Assembly: GCA_963805295.1 (NCBI GenBank)
Contig: CAWDTW010000079.1
Span: 1-64,000 of the forward strand
Source: Roseiarcus sp963805295
Lineage (GTDB): Bacteria; Pseudomonadota; Alphaproteobacteria; Rhizobiales; Beijerinckiaceae
DNA: 64,000 nt
Direction of reading: 5' to 3'
Shown: piece after piece, positions 1-9,526 of the stretch
Layout: each line of letters starts with the position of its first letter
Position numbering within the stretch: the stretch's first letter is position 1
Program-made: the position numbers and the translations under genes
The notes under the pieces: generated by a model
Database searches by the model: none
Told to the model about the DNA's origin: nothing
What the model saw: the letters and a program-made list of their open reading frames with translations, nothing else

Positions 1-86
1 ATTCGCTCTGGCCGGGCTTCGCGGGCGATTTGATCGGCGACCGAATGCGCCAGTGTTCCGTCACGATACTCGTCGACGTATTTCAT
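1..86 (-). CDS. hypD: HypD, hydrogenase maturation protein (N-terminal fragment at window edge)
   Basis: The first 28 residues read MKYVDEYRDGTLAH and onward, the characteristic HypD amino terminus. HypD is the Fe-S protein that works with HypC to assemble the Fe(CN)2CO group of [NiFe] hydrogenases in the cytoplasm. The gene runs off the left edge of the window. It starts 13 bp after the hypC stop on the same strand, so it is the last visible member of the hypB-hypF-hypC-hypD operon. None of the catalytic cysteines lie within the visible part; the call rests on the start sequence and operon position. Confidence 0.85.
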   Translation of the reverse strand, partial: MKYVDEYRDGTLAHSVADQIAREARPER

Positions 87-99
87 CTGAAGCGCCCTC

Positions 100-321
100 T
101 CACGCGACCGCCCCGAGGGCCTTCAGCAACTCTATCGTCTTGCGCGCTTCTTCCGGATCGATCTTGGCGAGCGCATAGCCGACGTGCAGCACGACAAAAT
201 CGCCGACCTGAAGGTCGTCGACCAACGCCGTGGAAATGACCTTGACCACGCCGTCGAGGCTGACCTTGGCCATGTCGTCGGGCAGCACTTCACGCACCTC
301 TACCGGAATTGCGAGGCACAT
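100..321 (-). CDS. hypC: HypC/HupF-family hydrogenase assembly chaperone
   Basis: A 73-residue protein beginning MCLAIPVEV. The conserved N-terminal Met-Cys, whose Cys2 binds iron with HypD, fixes the start. The small beta-barrel pattern GDFVVLHVGYALAKID and the C-terminal helix EEARKTIELL are typical of the family, as is the length. HypC shuttles the Fe(CN)2CO unit between HypD and the hydrogenase large-subunit precursor. It begins 2 bp after the hypF stop, so the two genes are probably translationally coupled. Confidence 0.95.
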   Translation of the reverse strand: MCLAIPVEVREVLPDDMAKVSLDGVVKVISTALVDDLQVGDFVVLHVGYALAKIDPEEARKTIELLKALGAVA

Positions 322-323
322 CG

Positions 324-2600
324 TCACTCCTCCATCCCATTGCCGCCGGCGCGCGCCCGGGCGAGCGCGTAGGCGGCTTGTCCGAACGACAAGCCGCCGT
401 CGTTGGCGGGAACCTCGCGCGGCGACGCCGGGGTCAGCCCCTGCGCGCGCAGCGCGCCGATCAGCCCCTCGGAAAGCACACGGTTCATCATGCAGCCGCC
501 GCCAAGCGCCACGCGCGTCGCGCCTCGCGCGGACGCTTCCGCGCCGACCCACTCGGCCAGGCCGGCGATCAGCGTTCCATGGAAAGTCTCGGCCGCCTCG
601 CGGCCGACGAGACGTTCGCTGAGCATCGTCTCCATCATCGGGGCGAGATCAAGGCGGCCGTCCTCGATCCTCCAGCCGCCGGCGACGATCCGCGGCCTGG
701 CCACGAGCGCCTCGAGCTCCATTGCGGCTTGTCCTTCATAGTCCTGGCGGAGGCAAACGCCCGCGAGCGCGGCGGCGGCGTCAAACAGGCGCCCCAGGCT
801 CGTGGTTGCGGCGAAGCGCGCGCCGCGCGCCAGGGCCCCCGAGAGCCGCGCCGCGTCGGGCATGCCGGGGAATAGCCGCGGAGCCTCGTCGAGCCTGCCC
901 AGCCGATGCAGCATCGCCAGGCCCATGCGCCACGGTTCGCGCGCAGCCTTGTCGCCGCCCGGCAGCGCGAGCGGTTCGAGGGCGCCGACGCGCGTCCATC
1001 GCGCTCCGTCGAGCAGGATCAGCTCGCCGCCCCAGGGCGCGCCGTCGGCCCCGTAGCCATGGCCATCGAGCGCGACGCCGAGCACCGGCCCGCTCCATCG
1101 CGTCTCCGCCACAACGGCCGCGACATGGGCGACGTGGTGCTGGACGGCGATCACCGGCAGCCCCGAGGATTCGGCCGAGCGCGTCGAAACGAAATCCGGG
1201 TGCAGATCGCAGACCGCGCACTCCGGCTCGACCTCCAGGATCGACGTCAGATGCCGGATCGCCTCGTCGCGGAACCGGATGGTCTCGCGGTCGTCGAGAT
1301 CGCCGAAGTGCTGCGAGACGAACGCCTCGCGGCCGCGGGTGATCGTGACCGTGTTCTTGAGGTCGGCCCCGGCGGCGATGACGCTCGGCCCGTCGGCGCC
1401 GAGATCGATCGGGTCGGGAACGAATCCGCGCGCGCGCCTGAGAAAGGCCGGCCCGCCGTCGAGCACGCGCACCACGGAATTGTCGGCCCTGACGACGATC
1501 TCGCGCTCATGCGTCACGATCAGGTCGGCGACGCCGGAAAGGCGCCTGCGCGCGTCCTCGTCGGAGGCGACCAGCGGCTCTCCGCCGACATTCGCGCTCG
1601 TCGCGACCAGCGCGAGATCGGACGGCGCGTCGCGCCAGGCCCGAAAATCCGGAGAGCCGGCAAGGGCGTGCAGGACCAGCCAGTGCAGCGGCGTATAGGC
1701 GAGCATCAGGCCGATGTCGCGCAAGCCGGGCGCGACGCCCGGCGCGACCACGCCGCGGCTTCGGGCCAGCACGATCGGTCGAGACCGATGCGTGAGCAAC
1801 GCGCGCTCCGGCGGGCCGATCTCGGCGAGACGCTCGGCGGTCGCGCAATTGGCGACCATCACGGCAAAAGGCTTTGCGTCGCGCGCCTTGCGCCGGCGCA
1901 GGCTCGAGACCGCCGCCTCGTCGCGCGCGTCGCAGACGAGGTGGAAGCCGCCGAGGCCCTTCAGCGCCACGATCGCGCCTTCCCGCAACGCTGCGGCGAC
2001 GTCGGCGATCGGGACGTTGAGCTTCGGCCCGCAACGGGGACAGGCGATCGGCTCGGCGTGGAAACGGCGGTTCGAAGGGTCGGCGTAGGCGCGCGCGCAA
2101 TCCTCGCACATGGGGAACGGCGCCATCGAGGTTTGCGTACGGTCGTAGGGCAGCGCGCGCGTCAGTGTGTAGCGCGGGCCGCAATGGGTGCAGTTGATCA
2201 GGGGATAGCCGAAGAAGCGGCTCGTCGGATCGAACAGTTCGTCGAGGCAGGCCTCGCAGACGGCGGCGTCCGCGCCGATGCGGGTCGTCGACTTGCCCTG
2301 CCGCGTCGCCTCGATGACGAAGCCCTCGCCGCCGAGCGCAGCGATCGCGTCGACTTCGATCGAGTCGATGCGCGCGAGCGGCGGCGCCGCCGCCTCGAGC
2401 TCCGACAGGAAGGCTTCGGCGCGCGGGCCCTCCACTTCGATCAATACGCCTTCCGCGTCGTTGCGCACGAAGCCGCTGAGCGCCAGACGCGACGCCAGAC
2501 CGTAAGCGAAGGGCCGGAAGCCGACCCCCTGCACGGCTCCCCGCACCCGCAAACGCAGACGCTCGCGGGAGGTTCGCAGCGCAGGCGCGGGCGCTCCCAC
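324..2600 (-). CDS. hypF: HypF carbamoyltransferase, hydrogenase maturation
   Basis: About 758 residues, a normal HypF length. Domains in order: N-terminal acylphosphatase (about 15-100, with RGAVQGVGFRPF), two zinc-finger pairs (CEACLDE...CTHCG and CEDCARAY...CPRCG, about 110-190), a YrdC-like carbamoyl-adenylate domain (about 200-380), and a Kae1-like carbamoyltransferase domain with the metal-binding HHVAHVAAV and the ALGGGCMMNRVL motif near the C-terminus. HypF makes the thiocarboxamide on HypE that becomes the cyanide ligands of [NiFe] hydrogenase. The likely start is GTG at 2600, only 3 bp after the hypB stop. The frame is intact throughout, which is notable in this window. Confidence 0.95.
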   Translation of the reverse strand: MGAPAPALRTSRERLRLRVRGAVQGVGFRPFAYGLASRLALSGFVRNDAEGVLIEVEGPRAEAFLSELEAAAPPLARIDSIEVDAIAALGGEGFVIEATRQGKSTTRIGADAAVCEACLDELFDPTSRFFGYPLINCTHCGPRYTLTRALPYDRTQTSMAPFPMCEDCARAYADPSNRRFHAEPIACPRCGPKLNVPIADVAAALREGAIVALKGLGGFHLVCDARDEAAVSSLRRRKARDAKPFAVMVANCATAERLAEIGPPERALLTHRSRPIVLARSRGVVAPGVAPGLRDIGLMLAYTPLHWLVLHALAGSPDFRAWRDAPSDLALVATSANVGGEPLVASDEDARRRLSGVADLIVTHEREIVVRADNSVVRVLDGGPAFLRRARGFVPDPIDLGADGPSVIAAGADLKNTVTITRGREAFVSQHFGDLDDRETIRFRDEAIRHLTSILEVEPECAVCDLHPDFVSTRSAESSGLPVIAVQHHVAHVAAVVAETRWSGPVLGVALDGHGYGADGAPWGGELILLDGARWTRVGALEPLALPGGDKAAREPWRMGLAMLHRLGRLDEAPRLFPGMPDAARLSGALARGARFAATTSLGRLFDAAAALAGVCLRQDYEGQAAMELEALVARPRIVAGGWRIEDGRLDLAPMMETMLSERLVGREAAETFHGTLIAGLAEWVGAEASARGATRVALGGGCMMNRVLSEGLIGALRAQGLTPASPREVPANDGGLSFGQAAYALARARAGGNGMEE

Positions 2601-2603
2601 CGG

Positions 2604-3530
2604 TCACCGTTTCGCGACGGCGGCAACGTGCCGTGCGGCGGAGGCCTCGATCCAGGCGGCGAAGGCGGCCACCCCCTCCCCGGTCCTGGCCGAGACGATC
2701 AGCGTCTGGAGGTTCGGGTTGACGCGCAAGGCGTTGGCGAGACATTGGCCGACGTCGAAATCGAGATGCGGCAAGAGGTCGGCCTTGTTGAGCAGCATCA
2801 GGTCGGCGGTGGCGAACATGTCGGGGTATTTGAGCGGCTTGTCCTCGCCCTCGGTGACCGAGAGCACGACGACCCGCCGCGCTTCGCCGAGGTCGAAGGC
2901 GGCCGGGCAGACGAGGTTGCCGACGTTCTCGATGAACAGCGCCGAGCCCGGCGCGGGCTTCAAGCCCTCCAGCGCGTGGCCGACCATATGCGCGTCGAGA
3001 TGGCAGCCCTTGCCGGTGTTGATCTGGATCGCCGGCGCGCCGGTCGCCCGGATGCGGTCGGCGTCGTTGGAAGTCTGCTGGTCGCCTTCGATCACCGCGA
3101 CCGGCAGCCGGTCCTTAAGAGCTTCGATGGCCTTGACGAGAAGGCTCGTTTTGCCCGAGCCGGGGCTGGAGACGACGTTGAGCGTGAACAGGCCGAGGCC
3201 TGCGAACGCGCGCCGGTTGTCGCGGGCGTAAGCATCGTTCTTCGACAGAATGTCCTGCTCGATCTTGACCATCCGCTCCTGGCTCACCCCCGGCGCATGC
3301 GCGCGATGATCATGGCCAAGATCGCTCGCGTGATCGTGGTCATGCGCATGATCATGAGCGGAATGATCGTGATCGTCGTCGTCATGAAGATGGGGATGGC
3401 TGTGCGGCCCCCGCCCGTCGCCGTGGTCATGGACGCGCTCGTGCGGATGGCTGTGGACGTCGGGCGGGCCCGCGCTCTCGCCCTTCTCGAGGACCACCTC
3501 GGCCTGACCGCATCCACAAACGCCGCACAT
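2604..3530 (-). CDS. hypB: HypB, hydrogenase nickel incorporation GTPase
   Basis: 308 residues. The start at 3530 is chosen because it gives the family's N-terminal high-affinity nickel motif MCGVCGCG. A histidine/aspartate-rich tract at about residues 25-75 (repeated HDH, HSHPH, DHAHDHD) is a probable nickel store. The SIMIBI GTPase domain follows, with P-loop SSPGSGKTSLL and a later NKADLLP guanine-specificity motif. HypB delivers Ni(II) to the hydrogenase large subunit together with HypA. No hypA is found upstream; the 158 bp ahead of the start reach the edge of the mobile island at 3688. It is probably the first gene of this operon. Confidence 0.95.
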   Translation of the reverse strand: MCGVCGCGQAEVVLEKGESAGPPDVHSHPHERVHDHGDGRGPHSHPHLHDDDDHDHSAHDHAHDHDHASDLGHDHRAHAPGVSQERMVKIEQDILSKNDAYARDNRRAFAGLGLFTLNVVSSPGSGKTSLLVKAIEALKDRLPVAVIEGDQQTSNDADRIRATGAPAIQINTGKGCHLDAHMVGHALEGLKPAPGSALFIENVGNLVCPAAFDLGEARRVVVLSVTEGEDKPLKYPDMFATADLMLLNKADLLPHLDFDVGQCLANALRVNPNLQTLIVSARTGEGVAAFAAWIEASAARHVAAVAKR

Positions 3531-3687
3531 CTGGCGATCTCCATTTCCGGGGCCTTCACACCCTCGCCGCAGGCGATCCGCGCGGACGCGCCGACCCATT
3601 CCAGCCGCAAGTTCCGGCTCGCCCTAAAATTGACCATATACCCGCTGGCCCCAGCGTTCCACTGACGCTTTGCCGCAGCTCGGGCGA

Positions 3688-3713
3688 GGGTAGTGTCTCA
3701 GTTTGAATTTCGG
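3688..3713 (+). repeat. Left arm of a 26-bp perfect inverted repeat bounding a 5.9-kb island
   Basis: The 26 bases beginning GGGTAGTGTCTCAGTTTGAA match the reverse complement of 9527-9552 exactly; the match degrades beyond that. The repeats enclose the EACC1-caspase module and the three elements inserted in it. This looks like the terminal inverted repeat of a transposable unit. No convincing target duplication was found outside the arms, and the element family was not identified. Confidence 0.8.
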
Positions 3714-3933
3714 TTTTGGGCGGAGAGCGCCCCTATAAGAGCCGCCGGGGAACGGAAGGTCTCCGCCCAAAGCGGGCGCTGATCGAGGCGCCGGCGGAAC
3801 ATCGCGAAGGGTGGATTGCGATCATCCGAAGCCGGCACTCGGGACGGCAGGAATGCGCAAATAGCGGCCATTCACCACCTTGCGAACTCCGTCGCTAGGT
3901 GCGAAAATCTCGCTACCATGGCGGGAGCGGGAA

Positions 3934-4528
3934 ATGTCGGCACAATTGTCGATTTCGACCGGCAACCTTGAACCGGAAGAATTAGACCGACTATCTCGCG
4001 ACCTCGAGCGCCAGTTAACTGAGACCGGCGGTGTCGCGCTCGGTGCCGTGCCGCATCCAACTGCACCCGGACAGCGCGGCGATCCAATTACGGTAGGCAC
4101 TCTCCTTCTCGCGGCTGTGACGAGCGACACTGTGAGTGCACTTTTCAATATTATCAAATCTTACGTTGATCGTGGAATCGATCTGAATTTCGAAGGTACG
4201 GGGACCGACGGCAGCTCAGCCATCCCCTCATTTTTCGTCGCAGCCAATTTGCAACCTCAGATACGTATCTTGATCCCGAGATACTCGTCTTGCGAGTTTT
4301 GCGGCACCGGATTTTGCGTCACGATCATCGCTGATGAGGGCGTGTTATTCCAAAAGCCGCGTTTTCGTTCCCTTGATCTCACGTTGAAGCGCCAAAAAGT
4401 GCCGAAATCAGGCCATTGTTAAATTGAGGGGATTCATGAGCGACGGCAGGCCAATCAAAATTGCGATGAAAGGTATCAGGTTAGCGCGGTTTCGAAGCAT
4501 GCTCTCTGAACTGGGCGTCTTAAAATGA
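3934..4528 (+). pseudogene. EACC1-like effector-associated protein, interrupted by a MITE
   Basis: Without the 226-bp insert and one 9-bp target copy, the gene encodes about 119 residues. It starts MSAQLSIS at 3934, after a GGAGCGGGA ribosome site, and ends SMLSELGVLK. The order fits the EACC1 (effector-associated constant component 1) family: a beta strand with an acidic stretch (EPEELDRLSRDLERQL), a Gly/Pro linker, a hydrophobic helix (TVGTLLLAAVTSDTVSALFNIIKSY), then a charged strand. EACC1 proteins accompany caspase and other effectors in bacterial conflict systems. The ancestral stop TGA overlaps the caspase start as ATGA, so the pair was translationally coupled. As it stands, the frame runs into the MITE and ends there at 4422. 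Family assignment is by pattern recognition. Confidence 0.7.
4215..4440. mobile_element. MITE, 226 bp, with IS4-type ends, inserted in the EACC1 gene
   Basis: Ends are CTCAGCCATCCCCTCATTTT on the left and, as reverse complement, CTCATGAATCCCCTCAATTT on the right. A perfect 9-bp target duplication, CGACGGCAG, lies at 4206-4214 and 4441-4449. There is no transposase gene inside. The ends share the ATCCCCTCAT core with the complete IS4-type element at 36758-38018 and with a second MITE at 33145-33273, and all three made 9-bp duplications. It was therefore probably mobilised in trans by that transposase. Confidence 0.88.
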
Positions 4529-4779
4529 CGCGAAGTGTCGCTTTTCTTATCGGTGTCGATAGATTTGTCGACACGTCTTTCCAACAGCTACGTTTCTGCC
4601 AGAACGATGTATCGGATATGGCTCGGGTATTGTCAAACCGTGAGATAAGCGATTTTGAGACCCTCGTCTTGCGAAACGAAGAACACTACTCAATTTTGAC
4701 AAAACTGGAGAAGGCTGTATACCAACTCGGCAACTCAGATAGAGATTTTGTTTTACTTCGCCGGTCGCGGAAAGCGTTC

Positions 4780-6263
4780 GTAATTGCTCAGGTCCCCGTT
4801 TGCGTTTTCAAGTTGCGCAAGGGAGGGGGCGGCCTTCGAGGGTGAGGCGGATGGCGTCTATGGCTCGGATCGATCTTCGCCGTGCGGTTTCGACGACGGA
4901 TCGGATATCGGCGTAGAGCGCGGCGCCCCATTGGCTGCGAAAGCCGTTGGTGATCTTGCGGTAGACCGCGCAGGGGCGCAGCGCCCTCTCCGAGCCGTTG
5001 TTGGTCGCGGTGAGGTCGCGGTTGGTCACGAAGACGAACAGATGGCGGCGGACCTTCTTGATGATTTTCTGAAGCTTGCCGCCGGCTTTGTGGGTCGGGA
5101 TCAGGCTCATCAGGCGGTCGAGCCGGCGGTTCAGATCGGCCTCGTAGATTTTGAGCGTGCTATCGGCCAGAGCGTCGCGTCGCCGTCCGATGGCGCAGGC
5201 GCGCTTGAGCAGGCCCTTCATGCCCGGCGCGAACACCGCGTCGCCGGTCGTCGATGGCGTATTGGACGTCGCGGATGAGATGGGCGAGACAGACCTGATG
5301 CTCGCGCTTGGCCCAGCCCATCTGGCCGCCATAGCGGTCCGAAATCCAATAATCCGGGCGCCAATCGCCCAGGAAGGCCTCCACCACCGCCTTGGAGCGA
5401 TGGTTGTCGGCGACGAAGACGGCGCTGTCGCGATGATGGAACACCCACAGCCACCAATTCGCCTTGCCGACCCTCATGCCGGTTTCATCCGAGGCCAGCG
5501 CCGTGCCGGCCATCAGCCGCGCCTTGATCAGGCTGGTCTGCGCCGCGAAGGGCTTCCGGCTGGCGGAAAGAATGTTGACCAGCGCGCCCTCGCTGATCTC
5601 CAGGCCGAACAAGTCGCGCAGCACATGGCTCAATCGCGCCAGCGGAATCCCCTGAACGGAGCGCAGATAAACCACGAAGGCGCGCAGGTTCGGCCCGAAC
5701 GGCGACCCCGGCTCCAATCCCTGCGGGGGCTCGGCCTTGAAGCGCCTGGCGCAGCAGGGGCAAACGCCGCCATATAAAGAAACCCGCGTCACGTCGGGCT
5801 GGATCTCGGGGATTTCGACCCGATCATAACTCTCGCATAGGCTTTGCGCGGCGTCGGACACATCCGTCCCGCAGCCTTGGCAGCGGCGGGCCAAGACTTC
5901 GCGCGTCGTGGTCGGGTTGGGATGAAGCGGACGATGCGCCCCGGCGTGCGGCTTGGCCTTGGCCTTGGGCGCCGAAGATTCCGACGGCTTCTGACCCTTC
6001 GACGGCGGAACGCTGGAATTATCAGGCGTCTTGGGCGGCAGGCCCAGCTTCGCCTCGAGCTCGGCGACCCGAGCCGTCAGAGACGCGACCTGCGCCATCA
6101 ATGCGGCGATCAACGCGTCCTTCTGCGCGTGCGAGAGGCTCGAAAGGTCGGGGCCCGCAGACATGGACCCAACAATTTAGATTTGTCGCAGCCACGCCAG
6201 TCCCTCGACCTCCCCTGAGTCAATTCGCCGCACCCATCACGCGGAAATGGGGTGAGCAATTAC
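4780..6263 (-). mobile_element. IS66-family insertion sequence, 1484 bp
   Basis: Ends begin GTAATTGCTCA on both sides as inverted repeats. An exact 8-bp target duplication, AAGCGTTC, lies at 4772-4779 and 6264-6271, as expected for IS66. It carries only a TnpC-type transposase; no tnpA or tnpB accessory frames are present. It is inserted in the caspase gene between the YFAGRGK segment and the LLYLVASNT segment. Confidence 0.92.
4808..6164 (-). pseudogene. IS66-family transposase (TnpC), frameshifted
   Basis: The first part starts MSAGPDLSSLSHAQKDALI at 6164. It has an N-terminal coiled coil (LMAQVASLTARVAELEAKLG), the PPSKGQKPS linker, a zinc-binding CQGCG...CPCCARRF region, and the DDE core with LASDETGMRVGKANWWLWVF and SDRYGGQMGW. 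The frame shifts near 5260. The second part carries GSERALRPCAVYRKITNGFRS with the final catalytic Glu and ends at 4808. One indel separates it from a full-length IS66 transposase. Confidence 0.88.
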
Positions 6264-7768
6264 AAGCGTTCGAGGCGATCTGGACTTCTTTATTTAGTAG
6301 CATCAAACACGAATTCGGACGCACTCAATGGGACTGGAATCGCTGTTGACACAATACTCCGTATTTTACGCAAATCAAATTGTCGTCAACGGTTGATGAT
6401 CCTGGATTGTTGTCACAGCGGCGCGGTCGGCGAAATATTTCGTGGCGGCGAAGTTGGCGATAGTATTGCTAATCTTGCACGCAGCACTGGCACGTATATC
6501 CTCACAGCTTCAACAGGAATACAAACGGCCGCCGAACGCGAAAGTGGTCTAGGCGATAGCGGAAACGGAGTATTCACGAAGATTCGATAGTTGAAGGGCT
6601 TGAAACAGGCGAAGCTCCGACCAGCAGCGATGGTGAGACCATAACAGTCGATGGCTTGTACGATTACGTGCGAACCAAGGTGATATTGAACTCGACACAA
6701 GAGCCTCAGAAATATGTACTTGAGGGTGCAGGAACTTTTGATATCGCCCGCTCACCAGCCGCCAAATGGGATCGTCGGCGGAGCTCACGCGCGATCAGCG
6801 TATGCCGCCATCATGCAACTCGGCGAGGCCATGGCGATCGAGCAGATGAACGCTACGAAGAACTGATTCAGGCGGGCCTTGCTTATTTCGCCGCCCAGCA
6901 GCCAACCAAAGCGGCAAAGGATGGACTCGACCCGGCCATTACCGACGTGTCCAACCTGGTTTGCTGCTTGATCGCTCGGTACGTGCTCTATTGCGACAAG
7001 ACGGCCCTCGGGCGACGTCAGCGACTTTCAAAAATGGGCTTTGATACGTCACACCCCATGCCTAGCTTTGGGCTCGATCAGTGGGCAATGACAATTGTTG
7101 CGGTCATGCTGTTGAGCGTCGCCATCATGACATTGACGCCGGGAACGAAGCCGATTGGAGGCACCAAGGTCCTAAGCATCGCCATTACCTTCGCACTCTC
7201 GATCGGATTCGCCGTCATGGGCGCGATTCTAGTCGCCCAGCGCTTCATTGAACGCCGAGAGAATAACAAATCGGTATTTCCTCCTATGGCCGATTTGATT
7301 CTCGCAGGACTCATCGTAGCCGGGTTATCGGTCGTACTACGCATTGCCATTCCGCTTATTCCTGCCCTACTTCAGGGCGGCGGCTCTGGCTTCCAAGTTG
7401 TTATGCCGCAGTTCGCCGAACGGTGGCCAGGCATCATTGTCCCCTTCACTTGCACCATTTCGCTTGGCCTTCTCTGTTCATATCTCGGAACTCTGGAGTG
7501 GAGCGGGCCGCGCCTTTCGACGGTTGCGGCGATTGGAAACGGATTTGCCTTTATGGCGGCAGGCTTCGTCCTTGGTTGGTTGCTCCCCGATACTGTGCTG
7601 GCTCAGTTCTACCTACACCCAGAGCACGCTAGGGCGATCATTGTTGTGGAGACCGGCCTGATCGGCGCGGCGATCGGCGGGATGGTCCTCGCAGCCTTTC
7701 GGAAATCGGAGCGCATGCGCAGGGATCTCGCCGAGGGTTCGAAACGCTCGATCTTGAGGGAAGCGAAA

Positions 7769-9228
7769 GGGTGCGATTCAACTCGATGCGGAGTAAGCTT
7801 TGTCGGAGGTGATTTGGGAGGACGAAGCTGATGACGGGCGCGGATTTGAGCGATGAAGCGCTGTTTGCCTTTTTGCGCAGCCATCCTGACGTTCGAAACC
7901 GTGTCGCGTCGATAGCCCTGACGGTAGAGAATAGCGAAGGCGATTTGAAGGAGGCGGACGCTGCGGAAGAGCGGTTGGTCGAGGAGACGCGGCGTTTGGG
8001 ACGCGAAGCGCTGCTGGGCTGGGCGGAGAGGCAGGCGGAGGTGACGGAGAGAGAAATTCGTCAGCAACCTCAGATGCATCGCCAAGGTGAAAAAAAGTCC
8101 GCTGGCATACGAAATTCGGCGAGATAGAGGTCCAGGAGCCGCAATATCGGTTCAAGAACGAGCGTGTGCGCCCGTTTCTGCGCAGCGCGAAAGTCAGCCC
8201 CTCGGGCTGTTCGCGCCCCTTGCAACGCGTCATCGTCGACTTCGCCGCCGATCAACCCTTCGCGCAAGTTCGAAGCAAGCTGCGGGAGCATTACGGCTTC
8301 GAGATTGGGGAGAGCACGATCCAGCGGATCACGTTCGCCCATGCCCAGTCGATGTTCGAAGCCGGCCGAGCGGATTTGGAATTTCCGGAAGGTCCAGGCC
8401 TCAGTAAGCCGATCGTCGTGGAAACTGACGGCGGCATGGTTCCGATCGTCGAGCCGGGTCGGGATGAGAAAGACAAACGCAAGGGCAAGAACCTGTCGTG
8501 GCGAGAGGCGAAGCTTTCGCTGGCGCACGCCCAGGGGAGCCGGACGCCGGTCTACGCCGGCTCGATCGAGGGCGGCGCGGAGGCGGCCGGGCGGCAACTG
8601 CTGGCCTGCGCGGTTCGCGCCGGCTTCGGGGCGAACTCGCGGGTCCACGCGGTCGGCGATGGCGCGCCATGGATTGTGGGCCAAGTCAAGGAGCAATTTG
8701 GTGATCAAGGCAGCTACCTGATCGATTTCTATCATGTTTGCGAGTATTTGAGCGCCGCCGCCGAAGCGATCGCGCCCGACGCCGCCGCGCGGGAAACCTG
8801 ATCGAGGCGCAGAAGGACGCGCTCAGAGACAGGAGTCTCGAGATGACATTGCGGTCGCTCGTCGGTCATTGCGAAGCGCCTGAAGTCGACGACGAACACG
8901 CGCCGGTGCGCCGATGCCATCGTTATTTGAGCAGCCGCAAGAACCAGTTGAACTATCGACAGGCGCTGGCCGAGGGACTGCCGATCGGATCGGGCGAAAT
9001 CGAAAGCGCGCATCGCTACGTCGCCCAACAACGTCTCAAGCGGCCCGGCGCCTGGTGGCGCGTCGAGCACGCGGAATACATGCTCGCTTTGCGGATAACC
9101 AGAATAAACGGCGACTGGGACGCCTATTGGAAAAACCTCGGCCGAACCGCCGTCCCCGTAGCCAACCAGAACAGCCCCCAAAACTCACAAAATCTCGCCG
9201 CCTAATTGCACCACTTTGGTTCGCACCC
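7769..9228 (+). mobile_element. ISKra4-family insertion sequence, 1460 bp
   Basis: Imperfect terminal repeats begin GGGTGCGA on both ends (left GGGTGCGATTCAA; right, reverse-complemented, GGGTGCGAACCAA). A perfect 10-bp direct repeat, GGAAGCGAAA, flanks it at 7759-7768 and 9229-9238. Removal rejoins the caspase-membrane gene in frame, from SILREAK to ALVDELGALR. Its transposase reads in the same direction as the host gene. Confidence 0.88.
7831..9205 (+). pseudogene. ISKra4-family transposase, two frameshifts
   Basis: The reading starts MTGADLSDEALFAFLRSH at 7831 after a GGGAGGACGAAG ribosome site. It shifts near 8090 into EPQYRFKNERVRPFLRSAKV and the core PIVVETDGGMVPIVEPG and HAVGDGAPWIVGQV, then shifts again near 8790 into NQLNYRQALAEGLPIGSGEI and GAWWRVEHAEYMLALR. 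The EPQYRFKNERV, ETDGG and GSGEIESAH motifs are typical of ISKra4 transposases. Restoring both indels would give one protein of about 455 residues ending at the stop before 9205. Confidence 0.85.
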
Positions 9229-9526
9229 GGAAGCGAAAGCACTTGTCGACGAACTTGGCGCCCTGAGGATAAGCTTTCTGCCCTCTGGTGCATGAACCGA
9301 TCAAACAGCGCTCGGCCGCAAATGGCCAGCATCGCCGGCCAGCGACATCCACCGAGAGGTCCACAGATCGTCCGCTAAACGTCAATTCGCGACGTTCGAT
9401 TGCTTGGGTCGAATGTTGCGCGCCGGGTCGAGCTGACGCGTTCGAAGCTTCTTTCAGGAGCGGTCGCTCCTGGCGCCTTCCTTCCGTTACCGGGACCGAC
9501 CACGAACGCGCGCTTAGGGTCGAAAG

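Larger units (their letters stand above)
4525..9295 (+). pseudogene. Caspase-like protease fused to a six-helix membrane domain (EACC1-associated type), broken by IS66 and ISKra4
   Basis: The ancestral gene starts ATG at 4525, coupled to EACC1, and opens with the C14 caspase signature MTRSVAFLIGVDRFVD. It continues across the IS66 insertion into LLYLVASNTNSDAL and the catalytic-cysteine motif LMILDCCHSGA (about 6400-6430). About six hydrophobic helices follow (about 7080-7700), then a short tail that continues past the ISKra4 insertion to GALRISFLPSGA and a native TGA at 9293-9295. Excision at the 8-bp and 10-bp duplications restores both junctions. Other lesions: an extra base near 4740 (restored sequence SDEILFYFAGRGK), frameshifts near 6580 and probably near 6760 and 6855, and Arg in place of the expected catalytic His in the YFAGHG motif. 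Membrane-linked proteolytic effector is an inference; the present gene cannot make an active protein. Confidence 0.75.

Noticed and set aside
3151..3480. Repetitive-looking tract in hypB as a possible repeat array
   Set aside because: It is the codon pattern of the His/Asp-rich nickel-binding segment of HypB, not a CRISPR or tandem repeat array.
3284..3637. Possible hypA upstream of hypB
   Set aside because: The minus-strand frame here has no HypA zinc motifs (CxxC pairs) or N-terminal MHE, and it overlaps hypB in another frame. It is a shadow of the His-rich hypB sequence.
906..3665. A 919-codon plus-strand open frame
   Set aside because: It runs antisense through hypF and hypB, whose conserved domains are unmistakable. 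Long antisense frames are common in GC-rich DNA.
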